This document shows, piece after piece, positions 42,197-53,982 of a stretch of DNA of 64,000 bases; position 1 is the first letter of the stretch; every line of letters starts with the position of its first letter. The DNA comes from Corythucha ciliata (Eukaryota > Arthropoda > Insecta > Hemiptera > Tingidae): positions 1,178,001 to 1,242,000 of the forward strand of contig CM075943.1 in assembly GCA_038030265.1 (NCBI GenBank), written 5' to 3'. The notes under the pieces were generated by a model. It had not been told where the DNA came from. It did not search any database and saw only the letters and a program-made list of their open reading frames with translations. The translations under genes and the position numbers were made by a program.

Positions 42197-45100
42197 GACA
42201 CCAGGAATCACCAATTGATTTGTTATTTGTCGAATAATTGAAATTTTGCCTTGGAATGGAACGGACCTCTCAAGTCTCATCGTGCATAAATCGCCGAAAT
42301 TGGATTTTGAAGGAGCCTAATCCAATAAATGTTGTTTTTAAAAATAAAAAAAAACTATAAAACCCCCAAAAAAAAAAAAAATGAAAAGTCTGCAATACTT
42401 GCCCCTCAGAATGTGAAAACGGCGGGGGCGGGTGCTCTGCGTTAATTTTTTTTTCTCATTAATGAGACTAAACGATGAAATAAAGACAGTTCTTAATGAA
42501 AATAAATAACGTCTCAATCTTGTTCGACTTTTCCGTCATCCATCTTTCGAGGGTTTGACAAAAGAAACCCCTAGGAAACACAAATAAATCAAGTGTCTCG
42601 CATTTAATTGATCTCAAATTAAATCACCCCCTTCAATTATTCCTCGCCCAGCTGGTCTAGACTTGTTTCAATCTTCTGGGCCCGAAATAAATTAGATTTT
42701 TTCGTTTTTTAAAGCCTAAGTCATTTACGCGCCTTCCTAGCTCTGTTATAGGTCGGGTATGAAATTGAACGCAATGAATTCACTGATCAAACAATAACAC
42801 TTGAGTTGGGTGACCGAGCAATCACGTTACGAATTTAGCGAGATAAAAAAAAAAATCAATGGCTCACGCGTGATGGTGCACAAGTTCGATTGGCCAATAA
42901 TAGGGTGGTGGATGAGTGAACTTTTACGAATTGATTCGCCTTGGTTTAACATCACAGCAGTCTCATGATAGTTCAAGGTTTCGGTGTGATTATTTTCTTT
43001 TCAAGGAAAAGAAATTAGATTATTTGGAGTAGAGCGGTTTAGCCGAAGAAACCCCTTTCTTAATGGATCAACAGAAAGCGTCATTTTTAGGGTGACAAAA
43101 GAAGAAGGACCGATGTATCAATTTGTTCTATAGATCGCTACCTCCGGTATTGGAAAGGAGTTTAATTTTAAGTCGGCAAGAAAAATCTTTAATAAATTAC
43201 AAGCACATTCAGGGGAAATTATTGATCTGTCATAATTTTCAACCTTCCTGTTTGAATGAATTTCTCGTCAATTAACTGATAGACTTTGACAAGTTAAATT
43301 CCTTCCTGTCGCCTTCCGTCAAATAAGTTCTGTCCGGACCGCACGTCCCCACTCAATTCTTCGGCGTCCTCTTTTGCTTCACTGCAGCGTTTTGAAAGGA
43401 AATAAGCTAAACGAAGCAGCTTTAATTTCCATTTTATGCCGAGTAGAATCAATGACGAAAGGGATTTGTTTATTACGAGGGAGAGAGGTTTCGAAGCACA
43501 ATAGCCTCAACTGACGACCTGCGGATGAGAGGTAATTGTTGTGAGTGAAAGGGTGATAAAGAGGGTAAATAGAGTCGGTGTTTGTGGTGGGAGGGGGGAG
43601 GGGATAGAGGTCGGTGTTAGCATGAAACCCTTTTCCCAGTGATTGCGAGGTGCGGTTCATTTTACACCTTCCATAATCTCCATCATCCAGCCCTTCTCCG
43701 AAAAGTATTTTAAGCGATTTGAGCTCTATGATGCTTTTAATTAGCTTCAATTTTATATGTTTACCTCAGGCTGTGCGACCAATTAACTTCCTTCAACTCA
43801 GTAATAGTATAAAGCCGGTCTCAATAGGCATGTCTATAGTACGTACGGGGTTTCCCATAGTGAAAACTACGTCCTTTTTATCGAATTGGATGGCTTAGAA
43901 ATGGAAATTGATCGTTTCAAGTGGAGTGTGTTGAAGACGTGGTGAAAGGCGAAAAGCTCTTTCGATGATGAAAAGCTGGAACATATTTTCTGCCTGACCG
44001 AGAAAATATAGGGACATATTTTTTTTTCCGTTAAACTACAAACACCCAAGAAATTTACCATTCCGTTCATTTACGACCCCTTTCCTCACACTCACAAAAC
44101 CTTATCAGCTTTGGCTGTGAAAAAAAAAAATGCTGGAGGAATATCGTCGTAAAGGATTCAATGATTCTAGAAGCTCTTCTCTTCAAGAAAATACATCCAA
44201 GTATTTTTGTTTATATGTTGGTATGAGGTGTTAATAAAAAAGCTTTTCAGCTGGGTGACACCGAGTTTTTGTCTGCCTTGAGAATTAGACTTGAGATTTG
44301 TTTGCGTCAGCTTTTGGCGGGCATTACTTTAACACAAATACGTAAAACTTTTACAGAGCTGATAAGCCATTTGGAGTTGAGCCATGATTATAAAGGGAGA
44401 CTGATTTGATCATTGCATTATCTTGTTTAAAACTAGGGACACCGTTGTTGGCATTTTCGAGGACCTTATTCCTATTTCAACATTTTCCTATTTTTACAAC
44501 ACAATTCCGCGCATAAGTAACCGCGCGAGTGAGTTTTATTCTTGCGATTTCAAGCTAGCTCGCGAAGGAAATTTTCCCGTTTAGGGCCCAGAAACGGAAA
44601 ACGACAATTCGACGTTTTACAATGGGCTAGAGCTTTCACTTTGGAGACATTTTCGCTAACGGGCTCTTTTTATAAAAATAACTTTGCATGAGCTGTTAAA
44701 ACGTTCTAGTAGCTTTACTGGGTAGCAGCAAACTGGTTTTCTGTTAACAAAATGCGCTCGGTCTGACAATAGAGCGTTTTTGGTAGATACAGTCTTGAAT
44801 AAAATCAATAATAAATCATTCTGGAATCTACAGAAAATTTTAACGCGATCAAAACTCCAGAACGCTTCAATAAACCTGAATTTGAATATGAATAGGTAAT
44901 GAAAAACAAATCGTTTAAATTTATTATAGGAAGCTTCTTCTTTTCCGTTGACCGAATTTTAATTTCAATTCACTGTAATCCCTGTCCGATGGAAAAATAA
45001 CTAAAAAGAATTCGAAAACAGGAGACAAAATATTGTAGGCAGAATGGTGTGATTCAAAGGCGGGCGTAAACTGGCCTGTCGGAGGAAGGGTGTCCGGAGT

Positions 45101-45227
45101 TTTGCGGTCACCTTAATAAAAGGATAATCCTATACCTGCAAAGGGTAGCAGAAAGAAATACCTCGGAGAACTGCGGTCGTGTGTCTCCCCAACCTATAGC
45201 TCAACTTTCCTTCTGTACAATCGTTCC
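42197..45227. other. No recognised gene or element
   Basis: About 3 kb of mostly unique-looking AT-rich DNA. Short frames such as 43379-43750 (minus) have no conserved motif. A-rich runs near 42340-42380 might be the tail of the LINE ending at 42196. Confidence 0.5.
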
Positions 45228-45263
45228 ACCATAGCGAGTAAAAGGAAGAAGTGAAGACACTCC
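45228..45263 (+). repeat. 36-bp inverted repeat, left copy
   Basis: ACCATAGCGAGTAAAAGG... is a perfect reverse complement of 50501-50536. The two copies bracket the P-element transposase (47469-49984) at a span of 5.3 kb, as terminal repeats would, but similarity ends abruptly on both sides and no 8-bp duplication is visible. Confidence 0.7.
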
Positions 45264-45391
45264 TCGCCTAGGTGTGGCAGGACGGGAAAACACCAGCGCT
45301 AGTATCGCTAAGCGCTGGATGTTCCTTCATTCCAAGCCTGTCAGCTGTGAGGCAGTTATGTTTTAATTTGTGATTATTGATTTGATTATTG

Positions 45392-45415
45392 TGATCAAAG
45401 TCATATGGATTACAA
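45392..45415 (-). repeat. 24-bp inverted repeat, left copy
   Basis: ATCAAAGTCATATGGATTAC... is the reverse complement of 47411-47434 (ACTTGTAATCCATATGACTT...), just upstream of the P-element transposase start. Looser similarity continues into AATCA/TGATT words. Confidence 0.6.
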
Positions 45416-46293
45416 GTTGCACCACTCCACCCCTCCCGCCCTAAATCAGCGGTCTCAAATTAATTTCTCATTTTTGATCCCACAAGATAGCACTGCGTTC
45501 TTTACTTTATTCAAGTTCAGTTCACATGGTTCCTTTATTTTAGCCCTTTGTGAACTGCAGAGCAGAAATTATATAGTTTGAAGATCAGGGTCGTACTGAG
45601 GCTACTTCTTCTGGGTGGGAGAGTCGGATTCCCCCCACACCACCACCAAAGAAGCTGTAAAATTGGGCGTTCTTCTTCCTGACGTTACTTGTTCTCATCG
45701 TGTTTTTGTCCCTTCGTTACAGTTTCAACGAACATTTCGTCAATACGATCATAACATTAAAACTAAGTGCTGTGAAAGACGCAGGATCAATGCTGCAAAG
45801 CACACCAGGTTGAAGTACAGAAGTAGCACTGCGTGTTGTTGTGGGTAACGAGTTAGTAGACCCATCAAACCGGAACACCCGTGGTTAACGATAAAGGGGG
45901 GGGGGCTACCTTTGCAACAAATTAAATGTTTATTTATTTATTTTTATTTCAGGAATCTTGAACGAATTTGAATAACTAGTTACCTACTTATTATTGTCAG
46001 AACATGACATTTTTTGTATAGTAAGTTCAAGTTTCCTGGTTGTAATAAGGCCCCGTTTACAAACTGTCTGTCAACCCATTGACGTGCGTCTGTGGAAGTT
46101 TCAGCCTGTGGAAGTGTGGAGCCTGTGAAACCTATGAAAATGCTTTATTTTACTAGGGAATAAATTGGGTTGGTTGCGCATAGACTCCACAGGCGCTTGG
46201 CACATGCAGAACTTATGAATGTGGTCTAATACATATTTTTTTATGTTACTGCAGCACATTTCTCTAAAATTGAAATTAAAAATAGTAATTATA

Positions 46294-47137
46294 CAGGGTG
46301 GAAGGAGATAAGTGTGACAAAAAAAATTTGGTGAAAATAGACATCATTTGCGACCAAAAACACTACCTATACCATGGTCCGAAAATCAAAACCCTTCGAG
46401 ATATGATTTTTCAAACGCTTTTTCATGGCTTACTTACATCAATTTTTTCAACTAACTGCGAAAAAATTGCTTTCAATTTGCATTTTTGCAACTTTTTGGT
46501 GATGGATTCGGAAATAGCACACTATTTTCTGTCAGGATTAGCAATTTGCGGTGGATATGAACTATTTTATGTGGCCTCAAATGCGGATCTAAGTCGTGCA
46601 AATCAGGGATTTTTTTAAGTCAGTCCCCGTTTGTCTAAAAACAAATCACAAAACTTGTTCAAATTTTTCAGGTCAAAACAAGCGATTTTGAAGAGAATAA
46701 TCATTATTTTAAGTTATAAGGGCCTAAATAACAGAAATGTACCTTAGTTTTCTTCATGATCTGGCAACGTTTTATTTTTCAAAATAAAACCCACCAATCA
46801 CCCATGAAAAAACGTCCCAAAGCATCAAACAATAATTTATTTTCATAATTAATTGATTTTTCAAAAAATGTAAAAAAGTACGATTCTTGGTTTGCCGCCC
46901 CCATATAAGCCATTTGCCTTTGACTCATCAATGAAAAGAAGTGCCCCACCTCCCAGGTGTTCGTTTGGAAGCGACAAGTCGCACTAGACTAAGAAAAGAG
47001 ATATATGCAATTTAAAACGTTTGGAAAATCATATCTCAGAAACAATTGAGTTTCGTGCTATGATGTATTTGGCATTTTCGATTGCAAATAAGGTCTACTT
47101 TCATCCACAAAGTCCGTGCTTGATTCGGAACATCCTG
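46294..47137. mobile_element. Diverged foldback element with CAGGGTG ends
   Basis: The left end CAGGGTGGAAGG and right end CATCCTGC are inverted, and about 90 bp inside each end pair imperfectly (GAAAATAGACATCATTTGCG with its right-hand counterpart; GAGATATGATTTTTCAAACG with CGTTTGGAAAATCATATCTC). ATA occurs outside both ends with one extra base on the right. Non-coding. Confidence 0.6.
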
Positions 47138-47468
47138 CATAAAAATGGTCAAGGGCCGAGACGAGTTTACAGTCCAATCTCGTATTCCTAGGTGTTTAAA
47201 CCGCATCTACTGTGTACATAATGAAATAAAGTGATAACTACAAATTTTTAACAAATTTGAGAGCAGAAGCCCCCCAAGGAAAATTTGAAAACCTACGCCC
47301 TTTCATGAAAGCTTGTTCGTAATCGAATAAAGTAAGAATTGCAGAGGCATCTATCGGGATCGATTTTCCCAAAATGCTTCGGGACCGTGTCTTATCAAAA
47401 GCGACGCGACTTGTAATCCATATGACTTTGATTGTGATTATTGATTGTGATAAAAATAAGTTTTTGAA

Positions 47469-49984
47469 ATGCCATCTTGTTGTGTGCCGGGGTACGACAA
47501 AACGGGAGAAAAGGTGCATTTTTTCAAGCCTCCCAAAAATAATTTGCCAGCATGGAGGAATGCAATCCCGCGAGAATTCACGCAATCAACTACCCACCGA
47601 GTTTGTTCGAGACATTTTCACGAACGTTTTATTATAAAAGAAGATGTTTTTACCATTCAAGGGGAGAAGAAGACTATGCCACGCCTAAGATGGTCGCTAA
47701 CACTCGACGCAGTTCCAGAAATCTTCCCAAATCTACCGAGTTATCTCTCAAAAATGGTAAGGATTCGAAAACCACCGACTTCTCGATGCTCATCAAAGGA
47801 AAATACTGTATTGATTGATGAAGTTGGAATTCTTTTTTGAAAACTAAAATTAGAGAACCGCAAAAGCAGTTGTTCGTTTTCAAGCAGCGTTTGATGAAAT
47901 ATCAGAACAAAATTTCTGAGTTGGAAAAGAAGCTGGAGGAAGCATCAAAAGCACCACTAATCCCAGGCCTTTCGAAGTGCTCACCAATTGAAAGAGAAGT
48001 TATAAAAAACATTTTACGACAGAATGAAGTTGAATCCGCAAATGGAATGAGATAATATAAGGAGAATTTCATTCTGGAGAGCGTTTTATTGAAAATCAAA
48101 TCTCCAAAAGGGTATCGTCACTGCCTTCAACACAATTTACTTCCTCTCCCGTCACCTCGTCATTTAACACGACTGACTCAAGGCTTGAAATGTTCCTTTG
48201 GCATTAATGAGCAGGCAGTGGCAGCTATAGCTCGAGATGTTACTGGTCCTAATGATTACGGCATACTAGTATTTGATGAAGTGAAACTGAGTCAAGATGT
48301 GCATTCAAAGTAGACGGGTTTGTCGATTTCGGCGACTTTACTCCAGAAAACCAGAAAGAAAAATTGGCCAATCACGCGTTGGTGTTCATGTTCGTTCCAT
48401 TACTGAAAAATTGGGTACAACCGGTGGCTGTGTATGCAGCACATAATGCGTCTCCTGGTACAGTCTTGGCAAAATTGCTGTTAGAAGTGATAATACACTT
48501 GGAGAACCAAAAAGTGAAAATTATTGGGTTCACTTCTGATGGGAGCCAATCTAACAAGTCCCTGTGGAAAATTCTTGGGATAAGTGGGAAACTTGCTTCA
48601 CTCAATAACGCAATACCCAATCCAACAGATCCTTCAAGGAAAATCTGGGCTCTCTCAGACGCAGTACACATTTTCAAATGCATTCGCAATAACTTTCTGA
48701 ATGGCAGAATACTTAAATATGAAAGTGAAAATATTCATTTTCATTTTTACAGGCGACTCTATGCAGCTGAACAACAAAATAGTGGATTAAAAGCATGCCC
48801 AAAACTGACCTTCATTCACATCAACCCCAATTATTTTCAGAAAATGAATGCCCGATTAGTTTTTCAACTCTTCAGCCGCACGGTAGCTGATGGAATGAAG
48901 ACATATCGCTTACTGAATTCAGATGGCTTCAGTGGTTCTGAAAAAACTGAACAGTTCACCAGAAACATGAACAGCTTGATGGATATCTTAAATTCAAAGC
49001 TTCCTGTTAACGGTTTGAGGAAAGGGTCTCCCGATTACGATTTTTTGGCTGGCTTTCTGCACAAAATTACGAATCTTTCTTCAGAGAATATGATTGCATC
49101 GGACAAGACAATGGACTCCCTCCGAGTCACCCTTAAGAGCGTTCTCGACATCGCAGATTTTCTGTTCAAAAAAGGATTCAGGTATTGCCTCACAGCTAAG
49201 TTCAACCAAGACCCTCTGGAGAGACATTTTGGAGTTCTACGGTCTATAAGTGGAGATATTCACCCCTCCACCACAGATTTTTTAAACCTACACATGCTAC
49301 AGTCGATTTACGTGCCCATTAAGAGTCTTCTGTCGTCATCCATCAAGGTCTCACCTGGGATAGATTCTCCTGCAGAATCAATGGTCAACCGAATGCGAGA
49401 GCTTGCCAAAACGAAAGAGCTTGACAACAAACTGCTTCGAGAAAAACTGCTGCTGAACTTGAAAAACAAACACTGACAGAAGACATTGAGGTGAGAGAAT
49501 TTCCCACGTCATATGCAGATATGCCAGCAGAGGCTGTGATATATTATTTGTGTGGCTTTTTAATTCATAAAATGGAAAAAATAATTCCTTGCTCAGACTG
49601 TAGGGAAACTTTGAAGATTTCGGAACCACTTGGAGATGATCAAAGTTATTGTGCTTTGACTATCATTAGAGATTATGCCAAGTCTGCAGGAGATCATTTC
49701 CTACAACACCCATCACCACCATTTTTTGATCTCATTCGATCGCTAGATCGACAAATTTCGGGGAAAATATCCAGCCTAAAGGAATCAATGTTTTTGGACT
49801 CCATACAAGAATTACAGACCCTGCCAGTCCCTTTGTCGCTGTTCTGCTCAGAAGAGCACTTGATGAATTTTGCACCAAGCATAATATTTTTCTACCTCAG
49901 GTGTCGCTTCATATTTCATTTGAAAGATTCCAGTAAAAAACTCAAATGTACTAGTCGTTCGAAAGCTACCAGTAAATTGTCCAA
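47469..49984 (+). pseudogene. P-element/THAP9-like transposase pseudogene
   Basis: The N-terminus (47469-47730) is a THAP zinc finger: MPSCCVPGYDKTGEKVHFF, a conserved Trp, and CSRHFHERF (C2CH). A leucine-rich coiled coil follows (ISELEKKLEEASK, about 47900). Then come the transposase region with GINEQAVAAIA, the catalytic-region LVFDEVKLS (about 48270), FTSDGSQSNKSLW (about 48535), WALSDAVHIFKCIRNNFL (about 48650), CLTAKFNQDPLERHFG (about 49200), and a C-terminal LFCSEEHLMNF..FYLRCRF domain ending at 49984. The frame changes at about 47835, 48060, 48312 and 49477 with stops, so no full protein can be made. Confidence 0.88.
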
Positions 49985-50500
49985 GCTGCAATAGAAGATT
50001 GGGAAACACAAGGTATCAACCAGAATCGGTACATACTGTACTCTAACTAACTGTAAGGACTGCCTACTGCAATAAAGACTGTGATTTATGATGATCTATA
50101 GGAATTTACCTACCTAAATGTGATTTCTCTTTCATCTGATGATAATCAAGTCTGTTAATTACCTACCTAATTTTAATGTCAACATATATATCTTGATATG
50201 CCATCTCATTTCAAATAATAATGATGATAAGCCTATGAAGCTCGACTTTCAATTCTCCTTCTTTTAAACCCGCCCATTTGAAAATTTATTCCAGCCACTT
50301 TAAAAGCCGCAAAATAACGAATTCTTGATTGTGTGAAGATGCAATTACTTTGAAAAGCTTGAGACCTCTCACTCAATGATAAAATTAAGCGTTATTGGCT
50401 CAAAATTGCGTCAGACCTATTCTTTTATGAAGAGACCAGTCACAGAAGTTCAGCTTCTAGCGATGGTGGCGCCCCAAGCGGCTGTCTTACCGAAACAGCC

Positions 50501-50536
50501 GGAGTGTCTTCACTTCTTCCTTTTACTCGCTATGGT
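50501..50536 (-). repeat. 36-bp inverted repeat, right copy
   Basis: Perfect reverse complement of 45228-45263. Confidence 0.7.
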
Positions 50537-50582
50537 TCCTCTATCACACACAGCTCCCCACACAGCGTTCACTAGAACACAC

Positions 50583-50585
<3 letters not shown>

Positions 50586-50620
<35 letters not shown>

Positions 50621-51039
50621 CTGGCATTGGTGGAGGACCATACAGCCATATGTTACAATTATTTAATAAGCTTTAATGAGTTGGCTTAAACTTTGAAGTC
50701 GATGGCTACAGTGAAATTGTATAAAGCCTTATATACCGGGATGGAATTAGACGATAAGATTGTGCTGTAGTTAAAGGGACAGGTCATGAGGCTAGTAATA
50801 TTGTCAAGAAATAAGGTCCTTTGGTTACGATAGCTGCTGCACTCCATTATAGTATGTTCCAGGGTGCCCTGTGTCCCACATACTTCGCAGTTACCTGTTG
50901 GGACTCTTCCCAGTCTATGCAGTTACTGTTGGCTCAGGCCGTGGTTTGTTCTAAATCTACATAGTCCTTGGAGATGAATTCGTTACCGAACCACGTTTTT
51001 AGTGTCAATGGTGGGAAACATTTGCTTGTAAGCTCTTCC
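50586..51039 (-). pseudogene. Minus-strand LINE ORF2 C-terminus with poly(A) tail
   Basis: A 35-T run at 50586-50620 is the poly(A) tail of a minus-strand LINE. On the minus strand a frame ending at the TAA 50688-50686 reads NHGLSQQ, a stop at about 50926, then LHRLGRVPTGNCEVCGTQG and LEHTIMECSSYRNQR. CX2CG...EH.I.EC..Y is the classic zinc-knuckle-like C-terminus of I/R1/Jockey-type ORF2 proteins after RNase H. The upstream part disappears into the assembly gap at 51040. Confidence 0.75.
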
Positions 51040-51539
51040 NNNNNNNNNNNNNNNNNNNNNNNNNNNNNNNNNNNNNNNNNNNNNNNNNNNNNNNNNNNNN
51101 NNNNNNNNNNNNNNNNNNNNNNNNNNNNNNNNNNNNNNNNNNNNNNNNNNNNNNNNNNNNNNNNNNNNNNNNNNNNNNNNNNNNNNNNNNNNNNNNNNNN
51201 NNNNNNNNNNNNNNNNNNNNNNNNNNNNNNNNNNNNNNNNNNNNNNNNNNNNNNNNNNNNNNNNNNNNNNNNNNNNNNNNNNNNNNNNNNNNNNNNNNNN
51301 NNNNNNNNNNNNNNNNNNNNNNNNNNNNNNNNNNNNNNNNNNNNNNNNNNNNNNNNNNNNNNNNNNNNNNNNNNNNNNNNNNNNNNNNNNNNNNNNNNNN
51401 NNNNNNNNNNNNNNNNNNNNNNNNNNNNNNNNNNNNNNNNNNNNNNNNNNNNNNNNNNNNNNNNNNNNNNNNNNNNNNNNNNNNNNNNNNNNNNNNNNNN
51501 NNNNNNNNNNNNNNNNNNNNNNNNNNNNNNNNNNNNNNN
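51040..51539. other. Assembly gap (500 N)
   Basis: 500 undetermined bases; true size unknown. It cuts through a LINE. Confidence 1.
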
Positions 51540-51999
51540 CTTTACCCCCGCAACCAACCCTTCCGTGATAACCTTGGCCATGAGAACTTAATAGTTTAGA
51601 GAACTGCCGCCGAGAACACAAGAGCGCCATTTAGCAGAGCAGTTTTAATTAAATCGTAGTTCTTGAATATATTAAATTTGGTGGAATTTATTCACCTCCG
51701 CTTATTCTTAAAAATCATTTAATAAAATATTCTACGGCGCTAACCCAGTTTTTCCCGAAAAATCAGTCATTAAAGCACTAAATATAGATTAATTAATCAC
51801 CAATTTTTTTAAATTACAAAATTATTTACTTAGCGCCGTAGCTATTGATTTAAGCAAAATAATGCAAAAAACCCGATGCGATTTGGTCTATCCTACGGTG
51901 AGTTACACGAGAACTCCGTTTATGGAGCGTGGAGTAGAGCCTTAAGCACATCCTGGACACCTCTCAAATCAGCCCTAGTAATACGCAGGTTCCTCTCTC

Positions 52000-52000
<1 letters not shown>
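51540..52000. other. No recognised feature
   Basis: AT-rich sequence with short palindromic words (TTACTTAGCGCCGTAG and CTACGGCGCTAA, at 51730-51845). No gene supported. Confidence 0.5.

Positions 52001-52033
<33 letters not shown>
52001..52033. repeat. 33-base T run
   Basis: Uninterrupted T run; possibly the tail of a minus-strand retroposed sequence ending at the border of degenerate array D. Confidence 0.85.
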
Positions 52034-52034
<1 letters not shown>

Positions 52035-52037
<3 letters not shown>

Positions 52038-52800
52038 CTTCAGTCCCACGTTGGCATTTTTCTTTCAATTTTTGCTATGTATTAGCGTTTATTGTTTAGT
52101 TTTAGCCTCGAACAGAAGCTACGCATTTGCGTTTTGTCAATTTTTCAAGGTTCAGTGACTTTGTGGGTCGCGCTCTCTTCGGTATACAAAATAACGGCCA
52201 ACGAAAAATTTAGAGATCTTTTTTATAACGACAATGAAAAATTGGGAAAATACAAACTCGCGATTAAACTGACTTATGTTGTTTTTTTTTTAACAAAATA
52301 TTTGTTATTTTTAAAAATAAAAATTGAGGTTTGTTAGGTGTTGGCACGCTACCACTTTAACCAATTTTGGCCACGGGTTGGCGCTTTTAATCAATTTTAG
52401 CAGTGCAGTAGGGATTCTTTCGTTTGTATTGGCGATTTTCCTCCATTTTAGCCACGATTTGGCGTTTTCCTCATTTTCAGCTGCAGTTTAGCCATTTTTT
52501 TAGCAGCCAATTAGCACTTTTTTCTCAGTTTGAGTTGAAAATTAGTGTTTTTCTTAAAGTTGGCCCCGCTAATTAATATCTTTGTCAATTCTAGCCGCGT
52601 AGTTTTTTTAGGTTTTAGCCCGCGTGAGCAATTTTTGTCTACGGATTAGCGCTGTTTCTCAGTTTGAGCCTCGATTCTTTCAGAAGCTGTACAGATTTTC
52701 GTTTTCTCAATTTCAGCCGCGAATTATTGCTTTTTCTTCATTTCAGCTGTGAAATAGCGTTTTTTGATAATTTTTCAGCGAATTAGCACATTATCTATTC
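52035..52800. repeat. Degenerate tandem array D, third block
   Basis: Units such as CAATTTTGGCCACGGGTTGGCGCTTTT and TTTCAGCCGCGAATTATTGC, as at 32570-34200, in the same orientation. Confidence 0.6.
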
Positions 52801-52814
52801 TCTTTTTTTTTATT

Positions 52815-53905
52815 AATAGGCGATTTTTCGCTGCTGGCCAGGCAGCCGCGCCCGAAAGAGACCACGCGGAGGTGGACCTTTTGAGCTGAGGATGCTGGCT
52901 TCCGCCATGGACCGAAACCGGACAGGGAAGAGAACCCTGCCCGGGTTGCCCGAGTAGGGAACCCTACTCAAGCATGGCCGGTCCCAGCCCTCTTCGCTCC
53001 AGCCAGGAGCGGGAGAAGGCAAGGAGGCGGCCACACGCCCGCCGGTCTCGGACAAGAGCCGAGTCTTCCGGTGGGCCTCTACTCCCCCATGTCGCCCGCC
53101 GCAGATCCCCGTGGAGGCTGCAGCGACGAAGCACATGGTCGGCGGTCTCCTCCTCGACACCACAAGGGCATGTTGGAGAGTCCCGCCGCCGGAAGAACCA
53201 CAACTTGGCGTTAAACGAGCCGTGTCCAGTCAGGAATTGCACGGCAGCGTGCTCAAGGGTGAACCACTTGGCCGCTGCCAGTCTCGTCCGAACGTCAGGC
53301 ACGAACCCGAATGTACGCCTACCCGTTGAACTGTAAGTCCAACGCGCCTGCCAAGCCTCAACGACTAGGTCGTCAAGGAGGCGGAGGCCCCATGCGGCCC
53401 CCCACTCCTCGGCCAAGAGACCGAGTCGCTCTGCCCAATCTTCACGGCACCGTACCCAGTCCAAGTTTCCCTGAACCAGGTGGCGCCCGTGAACCCATGC
53501 GTCGAGCAGGAGGTCCGCAGGAGGTATCCCCGCCAGCACCTGAAGCGCGTCGGAACTGACAGTCCGGTACGCCATGGCCACCCTTACCAAGGCCTGCCGC
53601 TGCAAGCTGAGGACCTTCGCCCTCTGAGCTTTCGTGGGCCGGTGCCACCACCACGTTGCACCGTACAGCAGGGTAGGTACGAATACCACCTTGAAGTAAC
53701 GAGCTCGGCAGTGGAAGTTCGTGCCCCATACGTTTCCCCCCACCGACCTAAAGAGGGCAAAGGTCCTCTCTAGCTTCCCCGCAACCGCCTCTAGCTGCGG
53801 GGTCGCTGTCCTCCCCGGGTTAATCTCGACCCTGCCGTTCCCCCACAAGGCGTGATCCCCGATAGCGCACCACCAGGGGGCTACCCTGCGAGAGACCACC
53901 CCGCA
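52815..53905 (-). pseudogene. R1-like LINE, 5'-truncated ORF2 C-terminus
   Basis: A minus-strand frame from about 53899 to 52964 (311 residues) corresponds to the region after the RT catalytic motifs: YFKVVFVPTLLYGATWWWH, a long tryptophan- and arginine-rich linker, and the zinc-knuckle CPCGVEEETADHVLRRC near the end. This is the R1/I-type ORF2 C-terminal layout. G+C content is much higher than the surroundings. The 3' UTR (52963-52820) has a near-copy at about 34925-35040. The 5' edge abuts the LINE starting at about 53917. No poly(A) tail is seen, as in R1-type elements. Confidence 0.8.
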
Positions 53906-53982
53906 TTAGGACCATTAGGACCATTCAGTCAGCTCCGAGTAGCGAGAGAGTGTACATCGCTCCTGCGTATCGTGATTACATC

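Noticed and set aside
43379..43750. Minus-strand 123-codon frame
   Set aside because: No recognisable domain and no sign of exon structure; treated as chance.
50934..51630. Long open frames across 50934-51630
   Set aside because: They span the second 500-N gap. Only the short known-sequence part at the left is LINE-derived.
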